19,010 bases of DNA from Victivallales bacterium (GTDB lineage: Bacteria > Verrucomicrobiota > Lentisphaeria > Oligosphaerales > Oligosphaeraceae): positions 1 through 19,010 of the forward strand of contig JAFRLP010000574.1 in assembly GCA_017431185.1 (NCBI GenBank), given 5' to 3'. This document shows, one piece after another, positions 7,061 through 13,864 of this stretch. How positions within the stretch are numbered: position 1 is the first letter of the stretch; each line of letters starts with the position of its first letter. The notes below the pieces were generated by a model. It was not told the origin of the DNA. It saw nothing but the letters and a program-made list of their open reading frames with translations, and did not search any database. Both the position numbers and the translations under genes were made by a program.

Positions 7061-7210
7061 CGAGTCGCAGATTGTCGCACACCTCTTTCGTGCGTGGCAG
7101 CGAGATCCCGCCGCCGAAAACCCGCGCCTTTTCGCCGCGGGCACCCGACTGTTGGGTGCTTCGGGCGAAAAGCCCAGAGTAGCCCGGCGCCTTTTCGCCG
7201 CCGGCACCCG
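7061..7210. repeat. Direct repeat R2 (150 bp), second copy of R1
   Basis: It aligns gap-free with 5155-5304 (128 of 150 identical). Weaker similarity reaches back to the edge of element B at 7052. Read in the frame of the MmeI-like gene it encodes ESQIVAHLFRA and then continues open because R1's TAG is TGG here. No gene body precedes it, so it is either a remnant gene tail or a copy of a structured repeat. The 74 bp from 7211 to 7284 show no gene and no clear terminator. Confidence 0.8.
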
Positions 7211-7284
7211 CCCCCGGCGCGGGTACTAAACCCCGCCCCCCAAGAAAATCCAATTGCACAGATGAGTTTTTTTGCCTTTGCCCT

Positions 7285-8592
7285 CTACGGCAAGCCGTGC
7301 TTGGGATTGACAAGCTGGTGACGGATGGCGGGGCAGTGATAGTGAGGCAGGCTGAGGAACTCGTCGCAACGTCCGTCCCAGTGATAGAACAGCGACTCGA
7401 AAACCTGTCCTTGGTCATTGATGGACTGGACTGCAAGTCCGTCCTCCTTGACATCGACGCGGAATGCGGTGGCCTGCCAGGGCTGTGTGCCGCTGGGGCC
7501 GCCGACCGTCAGCACGGGGAAGGTGAATTCTTTTCCGTCGAAGAACGGGGTGCGCAGACCTTGCGGCGCGGCGATTTCATCGGTTCGCGGAATGCTGCGG
7601 GTGTAGCGGTGGGTATGTCCCGTCAGCCAGAGGTCGATTTTCCAGCGCGGATTCAGGCCGCCGAAATAGGGTCCGACAAGGGATTTGAGTTCAAAGGCCA
7701 TGGTCAGGCATGAATCGTAATGCGAATAAGGTGCGCCATGGCACAGCACGATGCGGTGGTCGGCGGTTGTCCACTCCTCGGACTGCAAGGCTTTCTTCAG
7801 ATACTCGGCCTGCTGGCGGAGGAAGAGTTCGTCCAGGTTGTATTTGCAGTAGAGGTGCCCGGGGAAGTCCGACCGTTTGTCCTCCCAGCAGTCCAGTTGC
7901 AGGAAGGCGGTGGAGCCATAGCGGAAGACAGAGTTGGTCGTGCCGTCCGCCGTGCCCAGGATACGGGGAACCAGGTGCGACTGAAGGCCGCGCAGTTCAT
8001 GGTTGCCGCGCAGGTAAACCAGCGGGATGCGCCCGCCGCCATATTGCGCCAGGGCGGGGACGATGTGCTTCACCACATCCTGTTCCACGTCATTGAAGAC
8101 GGAGCCGATGTCCCCGCCCAGCACGTGAAAATCGCACTCCTCCGCTCGTGTCTGCTTCAGGAAGAGTTTCAGCAATCGAATCTGCTCTTCATGGGGCTGC
8201 TGCAAGTCGGCTGTGAAGAAGAAACTGCACTGGGCGGAACTGGGGTCTGGCACGCGGAAATGACGCAGGCCCGCCTCCCCCTCCGGCAGCACCTGACGGC
8301 AAGGGTCTGACGGGTCAATCAGAATGATGCGGTAGTTGACCGTTCCCCCCGCCGGAAGTCCAGTCAGATTGACGGAGTGGAATTCCTGGCGGGGAATCTG
8401 CCCGTTGGAAACCTCCCAGGCCGTGCGGAACTCCGTCTCTCCCGGCAACTGGTACTGCACGCCGCCGGCGACCTTCCCCTCCGTCCAGAAACGGACTGTC
8501 ATCGCCCCCCGGCCAGGGGCCTGAAGCCAGGGCGGATAGCGCAAGTCGGCGGTATCGACAGGGGTGTTCGTGCTTTTTTCAGATGTGCTCAT
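7285..8592 (-). CDS. Calcineurin-like metallophosphoesterase with N-terminal fibronectin/PAP-type domain
   Basis: The product is 435 residues. The start ATG at 8592 overlaps the upstream HEAT gene's TGA as ATGA; no Shine-Dalgarno is visible, so translation is probably coupled. Residues about 20-115 form a beta-sandwich resembling the purple acid phosphatase N-terminal (fibronectin III-like) domain. Residues about 120-400 carry the metallophosphoesterase motifs: TADLQQ (Asp129), GGD (159-161), GNHE (196-199), CHGAPYSH (His285) and GHTH (325-328). These normally bind two metal ions and hydrolyse a phosphomono- or diester; the substrate is unknown. The first motif is D-x-Q where D-x-H is usual, so one metal ligand may differ. 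No signal peptide is evident from this start. Confidence 0.85.
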   Translation of the reverse strand: MSTSEKSTNTPVDTADLRYPPWLQAPGRGAMTVRFWTEGKVAGGVQYQLPGETEFRTAWEVSNGQIPRQEFHSVNLTGLPAGGTVNYRIILIDPSDPCRQVLPEGEAGLRHFRVPDPSSAQCSFFFTADLQQPHEEQIRLLKLFLKQTRAEECDFHVLGGDIGSVFNDVEQDVVKHIVPALAQYGGGRIPLVYLRGNHELRGLQSHLVPRILGTADGTTNSVFRYGSTAFLQLDCWEDKRSDFPGHLYCKYNLDELFLRQQAEYLKKALQSEEWTTADHRIVLCHGAPYSHYDSCLTMAFELKSLVGPYFGGLNPRWKIDLWLTGHTHRYTRSIPRTDEIAAPQGLRTPFFDGKEFTFPVLTVGGPSGTQPWQATAFRVDVKEDGLAVQSINDQGQVFESLFYHWDGRCDEFLSLPHYHCPAIRHQLVNPKHGLP

Positions 8593-10112
8593 GGCTGTCT
8601 GTGGTTCGGGTGGGGGGGACGGGCAGGCGGGGGTGCATTCACACGGCGTTTCAGATAAGTCCGTACCCGTCTCGCCAACGGGTTCTGGCGCCCGTCCGGC
8701 AACCATTTGGCCAGCGCCTCCTGAATCTCCCCATTCGGGGGGAGGAGCAGGAGACTGGTGACGGAGGCCTCCTGTATCTCGTGGCTCTCATCCTGAAGCG
8801 AGGCCAGCAATATCTCCTGGGCATGTTCCAGGCGACGCAGAGCCAGAATGCGCAGGGCGGCAATGCGCACAGGCGCCGACTCGTCCAGCACGGCGTCCAT
8901 CACCTCCTGGGCGATGTTCTCCTCGCGGGGGCATTGGCTCAACATCCCCAAGGCGAACACACGGACATCAGGGAAACGGCTGCGCAGGAGAGGGCGCAAA
9001 TCGGCCAGCCTGGGATGCGCCAGAATCCTGCGCAAAGGAGGCAAGGCCTGCTTGCGGACGGCGCTGGAATCGTCATCAGCCAGTTTCAGAAGAGAAGCCA
9101 GGGACAACTCCCCGAAGGCGCCACCGGAGAGAAGGCGCAAGGCGGTGATTCGCAGTTCCTCGTCTGGGCCGCGCAGCAGTTCCTCCAGCATGGGTCGTGC
9201 CTCATCCCCGAAGGCATGCAATTGTCCCGCCAAGGCATTGCGAAGCCTGACGGGGGCAGCGTCATCGCGGATTTTGGCGACCAGTTTCGGGAAGACTCCG
9301 GGCAGGTGCGCCCTGGCCATCACAAGAATGGCGGGGCAGCTCACCTCGTGTACGGCATCCTCCGCCAGTTCATTCAGCACTCTCTCCGACTCGGGGAGCA
9401 GCTCACTGGCCACCTGAACAAGCGCCTGGCGCACAGGAATCTGCGGGTCTTTGGCCAAGGGCGCGAGAATGGAGACCTTCTCCTGCCTGGCTCCCTCCGC
9501 CTTGGAAAAGCAATTCAGCGCCAGTGTGCGCATTTCCGCGTCCGAATCCTGAAAGAAGACCGCCAATCCCGCGGCGCTCAGCGAACCGCTGAAGAAACGC
9601 GCGCCACGCAGGACATTCTTGCGGACGGATGCGTCGCTGTCCATCAGGCCGGCGTTGAGGCACTCCGCCTGTTCGGCCTCCTCTTCGGGGGTGTGCCCAC
9701 CTCCAGCCCGCATACGCAATCCAAAGGGGAGCGCCCCGCGCGGCATCACTCCCATCGCCTCGGGCAGCATCGAAGAGGCGATTCGACGAATGTGGACGCT
9801 GGGGTCGCGGAGCATCCGAAACAGGGGCATCCTGGCCGCATCGGGGAGGCGACGCTCTTCGGTGAGCGAAACCAGGGCGGCCTGCCGCACCTGCTCGTCA
9901 GAGTCCTGGAGAGAGGCGACGACAGCCTGCTCGACCTCCGGCGTGTCATACTTGATGGCCAGCAGGATGGCACGGCGCCGCAACGCCACATCCGTGCTTT
10001 TCAGTTCCTGGAGGCAACGGGCTATGGTCTCGTCCTCCGTCTCACGCGGAGCCTCCTGCGCCACAAGCACACAGGCAACCAGGCTAAACAAGGCTAGATA
10101 TTTCTTGTCCAT
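8589..10112 (-). CDS. Exported HEAT-repeat protein
   Basis: The product is 507 residues. ATG 10112 follows AGGAG with 6 nt spacing. MDKKYLALFSLVAC is a short hydrophobic export leader; LVAC fits a lipobox (Cys14), though a plain signal peptide cut after the later Ala residues is possible. The rest is a run of HEAT-type helical repeats of about 30 residues, recognisable by recurring D..VR..AL..L and A..VR.AAL patterns (for example DSDEQVRQAALVSL, ESAPVRIAALRIL). Such solenoids act as protein-binding scaffolds; no catalytic motif is seen. The C-terminus is Pro/Arg-rich (APPPARPPHP). It lies 52 bp after dnaJ and overlaps the phosphoesterase start by 4 bp, which suggests a functional pair. Confidence 0.85.
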   Translation of the reverse strand: MDKKYLALFSLVACVLVAQEAPRETEDETIARCLQELKSTDVALRRRAILLAIKYDTPEVEQAVVASLQDSDEQVRQAALVSLTEERRLPDAARMPLFRMLRDPSVHIRRIASSMLPEAMGVMPRGALPFGLRMRAGGGHTPEEEAEQAECLNAGLMDSDASVRKNVLRGARFFSGSLSAAGLAVFFQDSDAEMRTLALNCFSKAEGARQEKVSILAPLAKDPQIPVRQALVQVASELLPESERVLNELAEDAVHEVSCPAILVMARAHLPGVFPKLVAKIRDDAAPVRLRNALAGQLHAFGDEARPMLEELLRGPDEELRITALRLLSGGAFGELSLASLLKLADDDSSAVRKQALPPLRRILAHPRLADLRPLLRSRFPDVRVFALGMLSQCPREENIAQEVMDAVLDESAPVRIAALRILALRRLEHAQEILLASLQDESHEIQEASVTSLLLLPPNGEIQEALAKWLPDGRQNPLARRVRTYLKRRVNAPPPARPPHPNHRQP

Positions 10113-10164
10113 CCGATGCTCCTGTGGTTTGCGAACCCGAAGCCGACGTGCCCCGGAGAACCCG

Positions 10165-11307
10165 TCACTTCAGGAATTGGGCTGCGGACCGGCGGAAATC
10201 CTGGCAGCGCGGAGATTCGTTTCCGTTGCAGGCATCCCCGAATGCCTTGAGGGCCGCCTTCTGCTTGGAGTCCAAATGCACGGGGACCTCCACCTTGACG
10301 CGGACGTATTCGTCCCCTTTCGCGTCGCGGCGCAGGAGGGGCACTCCCTTGCCGGGGAGCCGGAATTCGGTGCCGGTCTGGGTGCCCGCCGGAATGGTCA
10401 GGAGCACCTTGCCGTAAATGGAGGGCACCTCCACGTCCCCTCCCAGCACGGCCACCATGAAGGGGATGGGCACCTCCACATGCAGATCCGCGTCTTCCCG
10501 CTTGAAGATGGGATGCGGGGCGACCTCCAGTTCGACAATCAGGTCGCCGGCGGGGCCGCCCAGTTGCCCTGACTCGCCATTGCCCGCCGAGCGCACTCGT
10601 GTGCCGTTGTTCACGCCCGCCGGAATGTGCAGGGTCAGTTTGCGGCGACTGCGCACCTTGCCCTGTCCATGGCAGTGTGTGCAAGGTTGCTCCACCACCG
10701 TGCCCATGCCATGGCAAGCGGGGCAGGTGGTCTGCATCTGGAAGAAGCCGCCGCCCTGGATGACCACGCCGCGTCCGCCGCACTGCTGGCATGTGATGCG
10801 TTTGGAGCCTGGCTCCGCGCAGGAGCCGTGGCAGTGGTCGCACACGTCATCCAGGCTGAACGAGATGTTCTTGTCGCAGCCGAACACCGCCTCCTCAAAA
10901 GTGATGCGGATGCCGTAGGCGAGGTCGCTTCCCTTCTGGGGACCAGGCTGCCCGCCGCCGCGACGACGGCGACCGCCGCCGAAAATCCCGCCGAAGAGGT
11001 CTTCCAGGTTGATGCCATCCGCACCGCCGAAGCCGCCGCCAAAGGGATTGAACCCTTCGGCGGAACCGCCGCCCTGGCGGGTGAATGCGTCGTGCCCCAC
11101 CTGGTCATAGAGGCTCCTCTTCTTGGGGTCGCTCAAGACCTCGTTGGCCTCGTTGATCTCCTTGAACTTCTCCTCGGCCTCCTTGTTGCCGGGATTGTGG
11201 TCAGGATGGTATTTCACGGCCAACTTGCGATAGGCCTTCTTGATCTCATCCGCCGTCGCATTGCGGGAAACCCCCAGCACGGAATAATAATCTTGCGAAC
11301 TAGCCAT
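10165..11307 (-). CDS. dnaJ: Chaperone protein DnaJ
   Basis: The product is 380 residues, a full-length type A Hsp40. The J-domain (about 1-70) has HPD at 34-36, which stimulates DnaK ATPase. A Gly/Phe-rich linker covers about 78-125. The zinc-finger region carries four Cys pairs, C156/C159, C173/C176, C195/C198 and C209/C212, followed by the substrate-binding C-terminal beta domains ([36 protein letters not shown]). The first zinc motif reads CDHCHGSC, with Cys replacing the usual last Gly. The start ATG at 11307 has GGGGAG about 10 nt upstream. It follows grpE by 26 bp, so the two are surely cotranscribed; dnaK is not in the window. Confidence 0.97.
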   Translation of the reverse strand: MASSQDYYSVLGVSRNATADEIKKAYRKLAVKYHPDHNPGNKEAEEKFKEINEANEVLSDPKKRSLYDQVGHDAFTRQGGGSAEGFNPFGGGFGGADGINLEDLFGGIFGGGRRRRGGGQPGPQKGSDLAYGIRITFEEAVFGCDKNISFSLDDVCDHCHGSCAEPGSKRITCQQCGGRGVVIQGGGFFQMQTTCPACHGMGTVVEQPCTHCHGQGKVRSRRKLTLHIPAGVNNGTRVRSAGNGESGQLGGPAGDLIVELEVAPHPIFKREDADLHVEVPIPFMVAVLGGDVEVPSIYGKVLLTIPAGTQTGTEFRLPGKGVPLLRRDAKGDEYVRVKVEVPVHLDSKQKAALKAFGDACNGNESPRCQDFRRSAAQFLK

Positions 11308-11333
11308 AATTCATCGTCTCCCCTGTTGCATAT

Positions 11334-12002
11334 TCAACCTTCTGTCCCCTGGGCCGGCTCGCCCGGGGCTGTCTCCTCGGACGAAACCTCGGGTTTCGCG
11401 GGGCCGGAACTGACCACGACCATTGCAGGACGAACCAGCGTTCCGCCAATCTTGTACCCTTTCTTCCACTGGCTGATGACTACGCCATCCGCCACCGTGT
11501 CGCTGGCCTCGGTCTTGACGGCGTCGTGCCACTGCGGGTCAAAAGCCTGTCCCACCGCCTGCAGTTCCACGACTCCCAGATTGTTCAGCGTCTTGGTGAA
11601 CTCGTTCTGAATCATCTGCATCCCCGCGCGCAGGATATTGATGTCCTGGCCAGGTTGCTCCATCGCCATCTGGAAATAGTCGTAAACGGGCAGGAATTCG
11701 CCGATGACGCTGATTTTGGCGCGTTCACGGGTCTCCGAGGCCTCCCGTGCCATCCGTTTGCGGTAGTTGTCGAAGTCGGCGCGCAGACGCAGATATTTGT
11801 CCTGCAGCTCCGCCAGCAACTGCTCAGGGGTCGGCTTGGCGGGTTCCGCCGCCGACTCGGGCTGACTGCCCGCATCTTCCGCTTTGGCGTTCTCCGGCGC
11901 GGCGCCTGGCTGCCGGGACTCCCCTGACGCCTGCTGTTCCGCTCCCGCCTCCGAAGAGACCTCCTGCTCGTTTTTCTGTTCCGATTCTGGCATATCCGAC
12001 AT
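11334..12002 (-). CDS. grpE: Nucleotide exchange factor GrpE
   Basis: The product is 222 residues. ATG 12002 is fixed by the strong site AGGAGGTAATACT just upstream. A longer in-frame reading up to 12119 would add a hydrophobic N-terminus but has no ribosome site. Residues about 1-70 are a low-complexity Glu/Ala/Pro/Ser tail. The coiled coil then carries the family signature around LRADFDNYRKRMARE. The C-terminal beta domain includes FDPQWHDAVKTE and WKKGYKIGGTLVRPAMVVVS, the GrpE consensus. It releases ADP from DnaK and works with DnaJ, encoded 26 bp downstream. A perfect inverted repeat about 190 bp upstream may regulate it. Confidence 0.96.
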   Translation of the reverse strand: MSDMPESEQKNEQEVSSEAGAEQQASGESRQPGAAPENAKAEDAGSQPESAAEPAKPTPEQLLAELQDKYLRLRADFDNYRKRMAREASETRERAKISVIGEFLPVYDYFQMAMEQPGQDINILRAGMQMIQNEFTKTLNNLGVVELQAVGQAFDPQWHDAVKTEASDTVADGVVISQWKKGYKIGGTLVRPAMVVVSSGPAKPEVSSEETAPGEPAQGTEG

Positions 12003-12189
12003 AGTATTACCTCCTGACGGCTGGATACCGTCACGTTGAAGAAAATGACTGCAAAGCAAACAAAAAATAAGACAAGCAAAAAAAATGCCAAAGATGACAG
12101 CCCACCACATATCATGCACCTTTCAGGGATGTCAGTTTGACAATTCCGCATTTTCCCGTGCGTTTCCCGCTCAGGGGAAGACGCACATC

Positions 12190-12224
12190 ATGTCGCACTG
12201 CGACAGTTTGACGCAGTGCGACAT
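12190..12224. promoter_or_regulatory. Perfect 13-bp inverted repeat with 9-nt spacer between the S1 gene and grpE
   Basis: ATGTCGCACTGCG (12190-12202) and CGCAGTGCGACAT (12212-12224) are exact inverse complements around ACAGTTTGA. There is no T-run after it on either strand, so it is a poor intrinsic terminator. The 9-nt spacer and the position ahead of grpE-dnaJ recall the CIRCE operator bound by HrcA (TTAGCACTC-N9-GAGTGCTAA), but the arm sequence is different. It lies 21 bp past the S1 gene's stop. Confidence 0.6.
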
Positions 12225-12244
12225 GGGGTTGGAAAATAAGAGGG

Positions 12245-13723
12245 TTACAGCTTCAGGCCGCTGAAGGCGTCGCCGAGGCTTCCGAAGTCGCCTGCGCCCT
12301 CGTCCTTGAAGTTGTTGACGGTCTGGCGTTCGATTTCCGCCTCCACGACCTCGGGGAGAGTGAGGGAGATGCGGTCGCCGTTGATTTCCTGGACAATGAC
12401 CTCCACCTTGGCGTGAAGCGGGAATTTGCGGTAGAGTTCACGCGAGCCGGCGGGGCCGCGCTCCTCAATGCCGCACCGGCTGATGTGGAGCAGCCCGGTC
12501 TGTCCGTTGGGCAGTTTGATGAACGCGCCAAACGGCTTGAGGCTTTCGACCTCCCCCGTCAATTTCTCACCCATGGTGGCTGCCACAATCTCGGCCTCCT
12601 GCTCATGGCTGAGTTCGGCGGGCTTCTCCTCCTTCACCTTCGGGTCGCCGAAGCAGATGCTGATGCGGCGGCGTTCGGGGTCAACGCCCAGCACCGTCAC
12701 CTCCACCTCGTCTCCGACCTTGCAGACGTCCTCCACCTTCTCCACCCGGCTCTCCTGCCCCAATTGCGAGATGTGCGCCAATCCGTCCACCCCCGGTTCC
12801 AGTTCGACGAATGCGCCGAAGTCGGCGATGCGGACGACCTTGCCGCGGTGCTTGGTTCCGGGCGCGTAGGTCGTGTCGCCCTCGGCGATTTTCTCCCACA
12901 GATTCTTGGTGGTCTGCTTGATGGAGAGGGTGATGCGCTCGCGCTTCTCGCCATCCCCCCAGTCCAGGCCAATGACCTTGACCGTGACGGCATCGCCGAC
13001 CTTGACGGCATCCTCGACCTTGACCCCGCGGTTCCAGCTCAATTCGCTGCCGGGGACCAGTCCTTGCAGGCCTCCCAAGTCAACAAACGCGCCGAATGGC
13101 ATCACGTTCACCACAGTCCCTTCGCGCACGTCACCGACGTTGAGCATGCTCTTGAGGTAATCGCGCATCTTGGCCTCCTCCTCCTCCAGAAGGCGCCGGC
13201 GGGAGACGACGCAGCGGCCTCCGTCCTCGGCGTATTCGGTGATGAGGAAACTGAAGGTCTGTCCGATGTATTCGGAATGCTCCTTCCTGACTCCGCGGGC
13301 ATCCATCTGGGAGAAGGGGCAGAACGCCTGGGACTTGGAGATTTCCACGGTGTAGCCGCCCTTGTTTTCGCCAGTGACCTTGCCCTCAATGGGAATCCTG
13401 GCCTCAAAGGCATCCTGGACATTGGCGTCCACCTCGCTGGCGCTGATGCGGAGCTGAAGCTTGAAGTAGCCATCCCCCGTGCCCATGTTGATGGCGTCAA
13501 TCTGGTCGCCGACTTTGACCTTGACCTTCCCCTGGGGGTCCGTCACATCCTTGATGTCCAGAATGCCCTCGGACTTGAGCCCCAAATCAACAAAGACATT
13601 CTTGGCGGTCACCTGGATGACGGTGCCCTTCACGCGGTCCCCTTGCGCGACATAGTTGTCGCCTTTGTTCAGCGACTGTTCAAACATTGCGGCAAAATCG
13701 GTGCTGTTCGCGGATTCGCTCAT
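12245..13723 (-). CDS. S1 RNA-binding domain protein (ribosomal protein S1-like, five domains)
   Basis: The product is 492 residues with five S1 (OB-fold) units at about 28-95, 109-176, 196-269, 287-357 and 385-457. Units 3-5 show the typical G.V.....FGAFV.L..G..GL.H.S..... pattern ([60 protein letters not shown]). The protein should bind mRNA and may be the ribosomal S1 of this organism, but five domains and 492 residues are fewer than the six-domain form in Proteobacteria, so I give no symbol. ATG 13723 has no visible Shine-Dalgarno upstream, as is also true of some rpsA genes. An AT-rich TATTATAT stretch near 13806-13813 (plus AATATAATA) may be its -10 region. Confidence 0.88.
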   Translation of the reverse strand: MSESANSTDFAAMFEQSLNKGDNYVAQGDRVKGTVIQVTAKNVFVDLGLKSEGILDIKDVTDPQGKVKVKVGDQIDAINMGTGDGYFKLQLRISASEVDANVQDAFEARIPIEGKVTGENKGGYTVEISKSQAFCPFSQMDARGVRKEHSEYIGQTFSFLITEYAEDGGRCVVSRRRLLEEEEAKMRDYLKSMLNVGDVREGTVVNVMPFGAFVDLGGLQGLVPGSELSWNRGVKVEDAVKVGDAVTVKVIGLDWGDGEKRERITLSIKQTTKNLWEKIAEGDTTYAPGTKHRGKVVRIADFGAFVELEPGVDGLAHISQLGQESRVEKVEDVCKVGDEVEVTVLGVDPERRRISICFGDPKVKEEKPAELSHEQEAEIVAATMGEKLTGEVESLKPFGAFIKLPNGQTGLLHISRCGIEERGPAGSRELYRKFPLHAKVEVIVQEINGDRISLTLPEVVEAEIERQTVNNFKDEGAGDFGSLGDAFSGLKL

Positions 13724-13864
13724 GGTCGGAAATGTGTGGTTTCGGGTTCGGATAACGGCAGGGGCGTCCGGCGCTTTTGCCAGGCTACCCTTGCCTTGCG
13801 AACATATAATATAATGGCCATTCCCAAAATCGACGAACAGCCCCCCGTTTTTTTCTGCGTTTTG

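Noticed and set aside
6960..7229. 89-codon open frame spanning element B and repeat R2
   Set aside because: It begins in the core of a palindrome and runs through a structured repeat; a similar frame starts in the core of element A, so it reflects repeat sequence and not a gene.
8583..10097. 504-codon plus-strand open frame opposite the HEAT-repeat gene
   Set aside because: The minus strand has clear HEAT repeats, an export leader and a ribosome site; the plus frame has no domain character.
12003..12119. N-terminal extension of GrpE with a hydrophobic segment (MHDMWWAVIFGIFF...)
   Set aside because: No ribosome site precedes it, whereas a strong AGGAGGT site fixes the start at 12002; GrpE is normally cytosolic.
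12190..12224. Reading the inverted repeat as an intrinsic terminator of the S1 gene
   Set aside because: The stem is strong but no T-run follows on either strand, so a regulatory role is at least as likely.
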